Assembly: GCA_039654915.1 (NCBI GenBank)
Contig: CM077597.1
Coordinates: 36,492,001 to 36,556,000 of the forward strand
From: Aquilaria yunnanensis
Lineage: Eukaryota > Streptophyta > Magnoliopsida > Malvales > Thymelaeaceae
Length of the DNA stretch: 64,000 nucleotides
Direction: 5' to 3'
Shown: one piece after another, positions 43,866-53,704 of the stretch
Numbering within the stretch: the stretch's first letter is position 1
Layout of the letters: every line of letters begins with the position of its first letter
Notes under the pieces: generated by a model
Databases searched by the model: none
Seen by the model: only the letters and a program-made list of their open reading frames with translations
What the model was told of the DNA's origin: nothing
Translations under genes and position numbers: made by a program

Positions 43866-45089
43866 TCAGCCTGCCTGTTCAGTTGGATGCCGAGTTTGCT
43901 GGTTGGACCCTTCGGTGCTGGCGTGATCAGACTTCGGCCCACCCATTCTTAGCTCCTCGGCGGTCATGTGCTGTTCGGCCCTTCGGTAAAATTCACCGAG
44001 GGTGTCCGGGGGGTCCTTAGAGAACTCGTAAAACAACTGCGAGTCCCTCCGAAGGCCCCGTGTCATGGTGAGAATGCGTATTTCGGGCCTAAAATCCAGG
44101 ACGCTCAAAGCTTCCTTGTTAAACCTTTCGACATAGTCACGGATGGTTTCTCCATTTTTTTGCTCTATGTCGAACATTTGTATAGGCATTTTCGCCGTTG
44201 GCCGACTTCCAATATATTGCTGTGTGAAGGCCGTGGATAACTCCTGGAACCCCGTGATGGTTCCTGGAGCCAATGAGTTATACCATGCAGTTGCTGGTCC
44301 TGTGAGGGTGACCTCAAAACATTTGCACAAGGTAGCATCATCGGCTCCGTGCATTATCACGCTGCGTCTGTACTTTGTCAGATGGGCCTGTGGGTCAGTG
44401 CGACCATCATAGATCTCCAGCCGAGGTACCCTGAAGTCGCCTGGCATGGCTGCCTCAACTACAGTTTGGGTGAATGGGGACTCATCCTCGCAGAAGGTTC
44501 CCGACAGCCTAGCCCAGACCGGTTTGCGGGCTACCTGTTTCTCCACCCTGTCTAGTCTCGCTAGTATCCTCTCCATAAGGATCGTGGCGTTAGGCTCTTC
44601 CTCTGGGAAGGGAAATTGTCGGCGCCTCTTCGGGGAGTGCGCTCGGCGTCGAGGGGACAGGGACCTCGCCTTAGGCGACGAACTCCTTCGTTGTGAGACT
44701 TTGGGTCGCTTGGACCTTGTTTGTCCCGCAGGCCGTTTCCCAAGGGGTATGTTTTCCGTAAAGGACTCTTCATGTGGGTCCCCGCTTCCCGAACTATGAT
44801 GTTTCGATTTAGGGCTTTTCTCCTGAGGGCATCCTGGTGAGGGAGGCCTTTGGGCCTAAGCTTGTTGTGGCCACCTTCGGTCTATCTGCTGTGTCATCTT
44901 AGCCACGACAGAACGCTGAAAGTCCCGTAGAAAGCTCATAGTAATGACTAGAGGGCGGTCCTCCTCGGGCGCAGAAGTCCCTGGGAATGTTTGCTCAGTG
45001 GCCGGTTGATCCTCAGGCGCGGATGGGGACCTTAGGGAGTCCCTTGTCCTTAGAACGCCGAGTTTCAACGACGGTGACCTCAGAGTGGA
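43866..45089 (-). pseudogene. gag (matrix/capsid) of A
   Basis: Minus strand, read from just after the primer site. A hydrophilic N-terminal part is interrupted by a TAG after PQQA (44856-44858), then Arg/Ser-rich KARSLSPRRRAHSPKRRR. The retrotransposon-gag domain (44400-43900) has VPRLEIYDGRTDPQAHL, CFEVTLTGPATAWYNSL, FTQQYIGSR and DYVERFNKEAL. It ends EQAG-TGA (43866-43868), then the same frame continues into the zinc knuckle. Gag builds the particle. Element B has the TGA at the same place. The start codon is not certain. Confidence 0.88.
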
Positions 45090-45107
45090 TTCCCACAGAC
45101 GGCGCCA
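45090..45107 (-). other. primer binding site of A
   Basis: The minus strand has TGGCGCCGTCTGTGGGAA, 2 nt after the LTR end. It begins with TGG as a tRNA 3'-CCA complement must. The matching tRNA is probably an Arg tRNA, as reported for Tat-type elements; I could not check this. Confidence 0.8.
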
Positions 45108-45109
45108 AA

Positions 45110-45855
45110 TGATGCCGGTCAGCATCTTCGTGGAGTGACATTGAGACTTGTAGAGGGACTTCTTGAGAGGGAGACCGCCCGAATGCCAGATTGCCCAGGG
45201 GAGCATGCCTGAAAAGCTCAGAAGAGGGGGTCAGAAGGTCCTCGGGGTGTGTTTCCGGGGAGAAGCCTCCGACGCCCAAGTCAGTGTCCTGAAAGAAAAT
45301 AAGGGATGAGCCCTGAAAAGTAGAACGGCCTTGCCTGTTTGTGTTTTCTCAAGGAGAGGAGTCTGCTCAAGGATCGATCCCTTGCCTAGGTTTATTTCCT
45401 GGTATTTATAGGAGTATTCAGCCCGTTCAGATCATGACACGTGTTCGGTCAGATCTTTCCTGAATTTCTGGGCGTAGGGGACAAGTAGCCGGTGGCAGGT
45501 TTCTTGAGCCTTGAACCGAGACAGGTCATGATGGGACCTGGATGGCATCGGTGTGTCAGACCGCCGTTTGGGGTGGCATGTCAGAGGCTCCTTAAATGCT
45601 CATGCCGTACTCCCGAAGTCCCTGGACGAGGTCGTCCTCTGGCGTGGATGATGCCCCTTCGAGAAATATGCCCGTAGTTTGGGGAGTTCCCTGATTCAGG
45701 ATTCCGCCTTTGGGGAGATCCCCTTTGGCTTGCAATAGCTGATTCTCCATCTCCGAAGGCGATCTGTTTAGTACCTCGGGGGGGCTAATAGTATCCTCGA
45801 GTTCCCTGACGCTCCAAGTTCGGGTCAGATAGAGGCGATAGCCCTTCGGCTATCA
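45110..45855 (-). repeat. 5' LTR of A, with promoter
   Basis: 746 bp, TGATAGCC to GGCATCA on the minus strand. Promoter: TATAAATACC at 45401-45410 (minus) with CACGTG at 45438-45443 about 30 bp upstream. The first 18 nt after TG form the stem-loop GATAGCC-GAAG-GGCTATC. Confidence 0.95.
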
Positions 45856-45865
45856 GTAATAGTCC

Positions 45866-46074
45866 CACTATGTTCTGGTGTGCTAGACTTAGCTTCCATG
45901 CGCCTAGGATGGAAATAAGGTACACAAACTCATATGACTAGTACACCTTAGATACTTAGGAAATAGGTTACTAGGTCAAACCCAATAAGCATAATTGAGT
46001 GTTTTAACCTTTTTTTTGGGGTTCTAAACCTATCTAATGGCCTATGGGCTATGTTGGGCATGATAGTGTTTTGT
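45866..46074 (+). mobile_element. end of 5' LTR of D
   Basis: The sequence between element A (plus the last base of LTR H and its GTCC) and the primer site of D. It cannot be aligned to the 3' LTR because that copy is truncated before this point; it is assigned by position. Confidence 0.5.
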
Positions 46075-46086
46075 TGGTATCAAAGC
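46075..46086 (+). other. primer binding site of D (tRNA-iMet type)
   Basis: TGGTATCAAAGC, one base from the TGGTATCAGAGC complement of initiator-Met tRNA, about 110 bp before the first gag ATG. It fits a plus-strand Tekay/Del element. Confidence 0.7.
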
Positions 46087-46672
46087 TCGTTGCTCTTAAC
46101 ACCAAAAATTTGGTCTTCTTGAAGCATAGACTTGTTCCTACACTAGGTTGTGTCCATTTTTTAATATTGAACATATGTGTGTTTTGGTTTCTTCTATGTG
46201 TAGGATGAGGACCCAAAACATGGAAAGAGAGGTAGGAGACCAAGATGAGAGCAAAGCTGGCCACCCAAGGGATGAACAGCTAGATTTTGTGCCTGAGGAA
46301 CAAACTAGGGCTACAGAGCCTGTTAGGGCCACTAAGCATGAGTTGAGAGCCAATGTGCATGGGCCAAGCATGGATGGCCAAGGGAGGATGGAGCAAATGA
46401 TGGATATGATACATGCTAGTCTAGCCCAACTTATCGTGGGCATACAAGGTTTGACCAAAGGTCAACCACAAGTCCCAAAACCTACTAGGCAAGCTAAAAA
46501 CCTGCTAGGAAACTCAAAATAGGGGAGACCAGGGAAAGAACCTGTGCTTGGTGATCAAGCAAGTGAAAATGGAGGAGGTCATGGTGATTATGGTGATGAA
46601 GAAAGGAGGAATCCGAGAGCATGGAGGATAAGATCAGAAGTAAAACAAGAAGTAAGACTTTAGGAGGACATA

Positions 46673-47871
46673 AGCCCAGAAGTAGAAGAGTTGGACATTG
46701 ATATGATCATAGAAGGCACAACCAAGGATCGCAAGGACCCATTAAAGATAACTAGTGGACCATTGACAAGGAAGAAGGCTAAAAAGCTTAAAGTGCACAT
46801 ACAAGCCCTAATGGTGCAAGTTCAAGCTCAATAGATCTGTAGCCATTCAAAAGGAGCTATTTCAAGTCCATATGCCTTTCTTAAGTTATTTACTAGCTAT
46901 CCAAGCCAAGGTAAGGTAGCATACTTGGAGGGATGACAAATGCCAAAGTCTTTGTTTCATCATGCTCAAATGAAGCCTAAAGGAGGTCTGATTTATGTTA
47001 ATTCATATCCATGGTGCCAAGGACGTATCTTATGCTTATTCTAGAATTTTTGGATCATATATTATGGAAGGGAAACCAATATAGCAACTTGGATGTGATC
47101 TACACACATAAGTACACAATTTCAAAGCTTGGAGCCAACACATGCACCTTTGGAGCCACCTTGAAATGTTTCGAGGCCATTTTTCTTCTACAAGCTGGAT
47201 CTTTGAGCTTTGACATTTCAAGACCTCTTTTCAATATTTAAGAGGGAGTATCAAATCAATGGAAGTCAAACATTCAAGCTTGAAGTTGAAGACACAAGTA
47301 AAAAACCTTATTGAGCCCTTAAAGTGCACCTGAGAATACTACTTTGGGGCTTTTAGGTCCAATCTTGTGTTGTAACGTATTTTATTTTATTTTCATGTTT
47401 ATTTACATTATTTAGGACGTTACTTAGGCCATGGAAGTGATTCAGTTCACTTAGGAAAAATGGAATTCGCTGCACACCTTAAACATGTGTTAAAAGGGTG
47501 TAGGAATCCTATTTTGACTAGGTTTTCTTTAGTCCTTTGTAACTAGGTTTCCTAGGTGACTTGGGCTACGAATTTTGCTTAGTCTTTTATCCTAGTTTAG
47601 GCCTATAAAAAGGCACATAATCTGGTTGTAAAACACAGCCTTTATATGAAATAATATTGCTACTTTGAAGAGAAATTCTCTTTGGTTCTTTGAGGACTAC
47701 CTTGGTGCACAAGTTGTGCTCTTAGTCTTATTGTACTTCTTGTTTCTAATCACAGGTTGATTAGGGGTGGGGGTTTAAATCTAGTATCTGTGATGTCTTG
47801 AGGAGCTTGAAAAACATCTTGGGCATGTTTTATTGTCTTTATACCATTAGGGTTCACATCAGACATAAAAG
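46673..47871 (+). mobile_element. G3: polyprotein tail plus 3' LTR of a G-family element, plus strand
   Basis: Reads EGTTKDRKDPLKITSGPLTRKKAKKL (about 46700-46830), the tail seen in G. A trailer and polypurine tract AAGAGGGAG (47240-47248) come next, then an LTR of 623 bp (47249-47871) ending GGGTTCACATCA and matching the reverse complement of the G LTRs. It has no 5' LTR, gag or pol. GACATAA stands on both sides (46667-46673 and 47872-47878), and the host gag reading frame is the same on both sides. Confidence 0.75.
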
Positions 47872-48213
47872 AGATTGAGAGGCCAACCCAACTCAATGTC
47901 ACCATTAAGGCATTGAGGGCACAGAGGGGAAGGCATAAAGATAGTCTAGAGATGGCTCATAGGGCAAGAAGTGGATAATTGAGATAAGGCCAAATGGAGG
48001 GGTTTCTTACTTTGAAACCTCTATTTTTCAGAGAAGGATGTGATCTATAAGAGGCGACGTTCTCGATGAATCAAGTAGAAAAGATATTTCAAAGAATAGA
48101 GGTTTCCTCTTCCCAAAAAGTTCTACTTGCAAAATTCAAATTAGAAGGCAATGCAGAACTATGGTGAAGGTCAGTGCAAAGAAACTATAGTAGCAAGAAT
48201 GCTAGGAGACCAG

Positions 48214-49616
48214 TGTTAGTGTTGTGCCCTCAATCATGAAATGATTGTATTTTCGCACATTGAGTCATGACATTTTATTAAGGCATTAATCTAACAATTA
48301 TGTTTGTTGTTTTGTTTCTACGTAACATAATAAACATAATTGTAATCCTAGAATAATGATATTCTCAAATGTCCTTGGTCTAGTATTATTATGGAATGGG
48401 TTACAATAACACGTAATGACTAGCATATGTGGAGACTAATATGAGATATGTAGTCTACATATGGGTACAAGTTGGAGAACTTGTTACTGGACTAACCCAC
48501 CATGAGAACACTACATGGATCGTTATATGAGTGTCATAAGTGATTCTCATAGTGATCATGGTATATGTAGTCCTTTGACCTAAGATCATCAAGGTTCCTT
48601 ACATGTGAGTCATAACTTTGATACTTCCCTTTGTTGCTCATAACTGAGTGAACTTGAAGGAGGTATTGGGTATGTCACATATCATGCAGAGGGTTTTGTA
48701 TGATCAAGATGGGATTTGTCCCTCCTATCTAAAGGGAGTGATATCTTCGGGTCCCTTGATAGAGTGAGACTTAGAAAATGCATGGCCATGCTTAGATGAG
48801 TTTATATACGATATCAATGTCATTAGTTTAAGTTAGTTTACTCGGTAATCAAGAAACCAAAGATTGGGCTATATGAGAGTGACACATTCCATGTCTTGTG
48901 CTTAGTCTTGATATCTTGGACAAAGGGACAATGGCATATATGGGTAATGAACATAAAGGTTTAGTCAAATCACCGACAATCTTGTCACTTGGGTAGCAAT
49001 GATGTGTTGCTAGACATCGTTCATTACTTATGATCATAAATATGATTTATCATCATTGCCAACATGGTAAAAGCCTATTGGGTTGCACACATATAGCTAT
49101 TTGGATTATTAGAGTGCATGGGCTAATTATTTGGGTTATGGCTTCATAATGATTTCATATTAATAATGGGCCCAAAAGTTGAGCCATTACTAAGCTCAAA
49201 ATTAAAGCCTAATTGGATTAAGGCTTTAAAACCCATTAGACCTAGAAGTTGAGTCTCACTATAAATACAACTTTTAGTAAGAAATTTGCAGCTTTGCCCT
49301 AACCTCCCAAAAGAGACAGTCACACTCTTCTCTTTCAATTCATTGGAGGACTCATGCTAGCACTGCGAGTGCAAGAGAAATGCATTTGATGGGATATGGA
49401 GGAAACATTGTGATCCCGAGAGGTTCATATGGATACATAGAGAGCTTGAACACATCAACTGTTCAGGTTTTGTGATTTGATTCTATAGTTGGGTGAAAGA
49501 TCTCAACCGAAATTAGGTATAAAAATTTTTGAACACCCGGTTTACCCCATTTCCCTTGGATGCTGGTGGGTTTCAGTTAAATTCTGCTACACTTGTTTGG
49601 GTTGCAAAACCTTATA
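48214..49616 (+). mobile_element. solo LTR F2 (about 1.4 kb) in gag of D
   Basis: Aligns along its length with F1 (21806-23221). It starts TGTTAGTGTTGTGC; the end CTTATA has lost the CA terminus. Flanks ACCAG and GGCAG share 3 of 5 bases. TATAAATA at 49260. More diverged at its ends than F1, so probably older. Confidence 0.75.
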
Positions 49617-50261
49617 GGCAGCATCTAGGAGGACGTCTATCAGATAGGCAGAGTTTTTGCAAGTGTTCCAATAGCAATACATCAGAGATGCACTGAAGGA
49701 CCTGAAATAGGTTGAGTTTCACCTGCTTGAGCTAGGAGAGCTTTTAGTTTTGGAGTATGAATAGAGGTTTAACAACCTCAAATTCTATGCTCTTCAGTAT
49801 GAAGGCCAAAAAGAGTTTAAGATGAAGAGATTCCTCAGAGGACTCAGGCCTGAGCTAAGGTTGATACTTAGGGCAATGGGAGAAGAAGTCAGGCCAATAT
49901 GGACCTTAATGTAGGACTTATGGCAAGTACCATGGTCAAAAGCCCTTCTACAAGTTGACTATGGGTTTCTGGAAGTGTTGAGCCTAGGATTACTATGTAA
50001 GAGATTGCCCCAGTAGAAAGGAAGAACTGAAGTTGATAGGGAGATTTCGAAATAGATGGACAAAGGGGCAGTTACCCATGGAGAGGTAGAATGTGCCTTC
50101 ATTGAACAAGGATCAAGGCCCTAGCATGCTTTTGGTGGAAAGAAGTCGAATCAAGCTCCTGGAAGGGTATTCTAGGTGGAGACCTCAATGAGGACTCAGG
50201 AAGCCAAAGAACCTGAGACTAAGGAGGAAGATTTAGCCTAATCCAGGCTAAATCAGAAGCT

Positions 50262-50747
50262 TTGCAAGGTACAATTTCTTTGAATGGTCATGAAGTATCA
50301 GTTTTATTTGATACTGGTGCATCTTTATTTGTGAGATCTTCTAAGCTTGTTAAAGCTTTGAATCTTGAAGTATGCACCATGAATGAAATGTACCTAGTTA
50401 GAACTGTTGGGAATGAGATTTTGTTCACATGCCTTGTAGTGAAAGATTACATGCTTAGGCTAGGTGAACATGAACTTAAAGTAGACTTGATAGTCATAAA
50501 GACTATTGGATATGACATCATACTAGCCATGAATTGGCTTAGTGACAATAGGGTAGTTATAAACTGCCATGCCAGGCAACTTTGCTTGCCTAGAAGTTTG
50601 CCACACTTTGTGGGAAGCTCACAGAAACTAGAACCCGAGAGGTGTTTAAAGATGGTGGAACACAAACCCATTGTGGTTATGGGTAAATACATGGGATTAA
50701 ATGGGAATGAGGTAATCAAGGAAGTAGGCAAGATTTCCATAGTGTAG
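50262..50747 (+). pseudogene. aspartic protease of D
   Basis: A 161-codon frame with GHEVSVLFDTGASLFV, the retropepsin active site D-T-G-A-S at about residue 18, and DIILAMNWLSDNRVVINC (the IIxGMDWL motif of Tekay/Del elements, here AMNWL). It matures the gag-pol polyprotein. This segment is uninterrupted, unlike its neighbours, but sits between broken gag and broken RT, so it would only be made as part of a polyprotein that no longer exists. It ends with TAG at 50745-50747, where family members read on into RT. Confidence 0.85.
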
Positions 50748-50753
50748 GACTTT

Positions 50754-51500
50754 CCTGAAGTGTTCTAAACAGATCTACCAAGACTCCTTCTTGCAAGAAA
50801 GGTTGAGCTTGAGATTGGTGCACTTGTTTCCATTGCTCCCCACAGGATTAGATTAGTGCCTGGAGCTGCACTTATGTTCATTGCTCCCTACAGGATGGCA
50901 ATACCTGAAATGGTTTACCTAAGAAAGCAACTTGATGATCTGCTAGAAAAAGATTTCATAAGGCCAAGTACATCTCCAAGGGGAGCACCTATGCTTTTTG
51001 TAAAAAAGAAGGATGGAACCCTTAGGTTGTGCATTGATTATAGGAAACTCATTGCACTAACCATTAATAACAAGTACCCCCTTCCAATGATAGAAGATCT
51101 ATTTCATCAGTTGAAGAAAGCTAGGGTTTTCTCCAAAATAGACCTCAGATCTGGATACTTCCAGCTGAGAGTCAAGGATGACCTAAGACAGCTTTCAGGA
51201 CTAGGTATGGACACTTTGAGTACACAATAATGTCATTTGGGCTCACTAATCCCTAACCTTCTTCATGGACCTCATGCAAAGAGTGTTTAAGGCTTACTTT
51301 GACCACTTTGTTGTGGTATTCATAGATGATATATTGGTGTACTCAAAGAATTAAGAAGCCCATAAAGAACATCTAAGGTTGGTACTTGGCTTACTAAAAG
51401 AGCATAGGTTGTATGGCAAGCTAAATAAGTGTCAATTTTGGGCTGAGGAAGTTGGATTTTTAGGACATGTGGTCAATGAGCATGGTTTGGCTATTGACAC
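50754..51500 (+). pseudogene. reverse transcriptase of D
   Basis: It reads [62 protein letters not shown] (first Asp), then a frameshift near 51185, MSFGLTN, and [11 protein letters not shown] (51319-51351) with both Asp of the active site intact, then a TAA. There is a duplicated 'ATTGCTCCC(C/T)ACAGGAT' block just before it (50831 and 50880), a local duplication at the start of RT. Copies RNA to DNA; not functional here. Confidence 0.85.
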
Positions 51501-51539
51501 CAAGAAGATTAAGGCTATCTTACAATGAAAGTAACCTCA

Positions 51540-52250
51540 GACTATGAAGGAAATAAGAAGCTTCCTAGGGCTTACTGGCATTATAGGAGATTTGTACCCA
51601 AATTCTCTGTATAGTAGCCCCACTAACTCAATTGTCAAGGAAAGATAAGAAGTTTGAGTGGGGTGAACAATGTAGGCTAGTTTCCAAGAGCTTAACAAAA
51701 GATTGACTATAGCCTCAATACAGGCCTTACCGGACCCTACCAAAGAGTATTAAGTATACACTGGTGCTTCTTAGGTAAGGTTAGGCTATGTTCCAATGCA
51801 AAGGAACACAAGCAATAGCCTATGGATCATGGTAGCTTAGGCCTCATGGGAATAACTATCCAGTTCATGATCTAGAATTAGCAGAAGTGATCTTTGCTCT
51901 TAATCAGTGGAGACACTACCTACTAGGAAGCAAGTTTCAAGTCTTCACAGACCACGAGAGTCTAAAGCATCTGTTCACAGAGAAAGACTTGAACATGAGG
52001 CAAAGGAGGTGGCTTAAGTACTTGAAGGATTTTGAGTGCGTCATTTGAGTATATTGTTGGCAATCCTAATGTAATAGTTTATGCTCTCAACAAGAAGTAC
52101 ACTGGAGTACTTAAGGCCGCTAGAGAGCCTACTGGTGCAGAGGTACTTAGTTTAACTAAGTTGGCTCTAGAGTGGGAGCTATCGAAGATGGACTAGGTGA
52201 AGGTCCTAACCATTAGGTCAAAATGAAAAGACCCAATATATAAAGCAAAG
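51540..52250 (+). pseudogene. RNase H of D (first catalytic Asp lost)
   Basis: After SFLGLTG(I)..RRFVP-like and TQLSRKDKKFEWGEQ, the catalytic strand reads VYTGAS (51754-51771) where the family has TDAS, so Asp is replaced by Gly. Downstream FTDHESLKHLFTEKDLNMRQRRWLKYLKDF is well preserved, followed by a frameshift near 52037 and ANVVADALSRK-like sequence decayed to VIVYALNKK. It digested RNA in hybrids. A single RNase H is present, unlike the Tat elements. Confidence 0.8.
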
Positions 52251-53090
52251 TTGCAAGATGAGAAGCTTCCTAAAGTTTGTGGGCAAAAACAAGGAAAGTT
52301 ATACCAAGGCTTTTCCTTTAGGCATGGATTACTATACTTCTAATATAGAATCTATGTACAGACTGTGGATGGCCTTAGGCAACAGATTCTAGAAAATGAC
52401 CTATCTAGTAAGCTAAGTGTACATCCTAGTGCTGAAAAGATGTACAAAGACTTGAGATCACACTTTTGGTGGCCATACATGAAATAGGAGATTCGTGCTT
52501 ATATGGCTAATTGTATGACTTGCCAACAAGTCAAGGTTGAGCACCAAAGGCCTGGTGGTAAGCTACAAAACTTACCTATACTAGAAAGAAAGTGGGGTTC
52601 CATATTTATGGACTTTGTAGTGGGTATGCTACTAACAAGAAGAATGCACAACACAATCTAGGTCACAGTGGATAGGTTGACTAAGGTAGCATACTTTTTG
52701 CCTATAAAGCTTATTGATTCTTCAGATAAGTTGGCTCAGCTCTACATTAGAAAGATAGTGAGGTTCCATGGTGTACCAGATGACATTGTCTCAGATAGAG
52801 ACCTTAGATTTGTATCTAGATTTTGGAGGTCCTTATGTCATGCATTAGACACAAAGTTAAAATTTAGCTTAGCATACCAACCATAGATAGATAGGTAGAT
52901 TGAGAGAACCATTCAGGTATTGGAGGATATGCTGAGGTTTTGTGTCATAGACTTCCATGGAGAATAGAACAAACACTTGCCTTTAGTGGAGTTTTCCTAT
53001 AGCAATAGCCATCACTCAGTGATTGGCATGGCACCTTATTAAGCACTATATGGTGGGAGGTGCATAACTCCACATTGTTAGCATGAACCT
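52251..53090 (+). pseudogene. integrase zinc and catalytic domains of D
   Basis: The zinc region is HPSAEKMYKDLRSHFWWPYMK .. CMTCQQVK. The core has MDFVVGML (first Asp) and VTVDRLTKVAYFLPIK (52660-52715), then GVPDDIVSDRDLRFVSRFW (second Asp), then AYQP followed by TAG codons at 52885 and 52897 where the family has Gln (QPQTDGQIERTIQ), and ERTIQVLEDMLR (third acidic residue). Stops at CAG-type codons are frequent. Inserts DNA into the genome when intact. Confidence 0.85.
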
Positions 53091-53684
53091 GTGGATAAGT
53101 TAAAGATAGGCCCAGAGCTCATAAGAGAAACTACTAGGAAGATTAAGCTAATCCAGAAAAGGATTAGAGCCGCCAACAATAGGCAAGAATCTTATGCCAA
53201 CCAAAAGAAGAGAAAGGACCTCAAGTTCCAAGCAAGAGAATGGGTGTGGTTAAAAGTATCACCTATGAAAGGGGCGATGAGATTTGGCAAGAGAGAAAAG
53301 TTGGCCCCAAGGTACGTAGGACCATACCAAATAGTTGCAAAGATTAGAAGTGTAGCCTACAAGCTAGAGCTACTTCCTGAGTTGGGGCATGTCCATGATA
53401 CATTTCATGTGAGTTTATTCAAGAAATGTGCCTCAGATCCTAAACAAGTGGTTCATGTTACTAGTGTTCCTATTGCTCCAAATCTCACTTATGAAAAGGA
53501 ACCAATTTGGGTATTGGCAAAGGACACTAGGAAGCTCAGGAATAAATGGATACCTATGATTAAAGTTCAATGGACTAACCATTCTGAGGAAGAATCTACA
53601 TGGGAAGTTGAAGCTGAAATGTTTAACAGCTATCCAAGTCTGATACCTAGAATTTTGGGAAATTTGGAGGACCAAATTTCTTAA
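53091..53684 (+). pseudogene. integrase C-terminus with chromodomain of D
   Basis: A 197-codon open segment: ANNRQESYANQKKRKDLKFQ, VWLKVSPMKGAMRFGKREKLAPRYVGPY (integrase C-terminal fold), then LELLPELGHVHDTFHVSLFKK and a chromodomain of about 50 residues near the end (WVLAKDTRKLRNKWIPMIKVQWTN.. EEESTWE). A chromodomain here identifies a chromovirus, and the whole order fits Tekay/Del; such domains can steer integration to modified histones. It ends at TAA next to the polypurine tract. Confidence 0.9.
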
Positions 53685-53690
53685 GGGGGG
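53683..53690 (+). other. polypurine tract of D
   Basis: AAGGGGGG overlaps the stop codon of the chromodomain frame and precedes the LTR start by about 14 bp. Confidence 0.7.
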
Positions 53691-53704
53691 CTCATTATGG
53701 GGCT

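Larger units (their letters stand above)
35511..45855 (-). mobile_element. full-length Tat-type Ty3/gypsy element A with antisense gene
   Basis: Minus-strand order: 5' LTR 45110-45855, primer site 45090-45107, gag, protease, RT, two RNase H, integrase to 39647. Then comes a plus-strand four-exon gene 36971-39349, polypurine tract and 3' LTR 35511-36276. Flanks are GTAAC and GTAAT (4/5 of a 5-bp duplication). By eye the LTRs differ at some two to three dozen positions, mostly transitions, plus a 20-bp indel, so insertion is not very recent. Stops in gag, RT, RNase H and integrase and a mutated RT active site make it non-autonomous. Confidence 0.95.
46203..50250 (+). pseudogene. gag of D, interrupted by G3 and F2
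   Basis: Starts with MRTQNMEREVGD (46203) and continues to about 46666 with two stops. After G3 (46673-47871) the frame resumes at DIKEIERPTQL. A recognisable gag core follows: VLLAKFKLEGNAELW then RSVQRNYSSKNARRPV (48090-48210). It is then broken by F2 and resumes at 49617 with QHLGGRLSD-like sequence and FLRGLRPELR-like sequence near 49830. A zinc-knuckle remnant (CWKC-like, YYVRDCP) lies near 49960-50010. Gag forms the virus-like particle. Many TAG/TGA codons show it is old. Confidence 0.75.

Noticed and set aside
46075..46086. Possible tRNA gene fragment
   Set aside because: Only a 12-nt tRNA complement is present, next to an LTR end. It is a primer binding site; no cloverleaf could be drawn around it, nor at 14461 or 17875.
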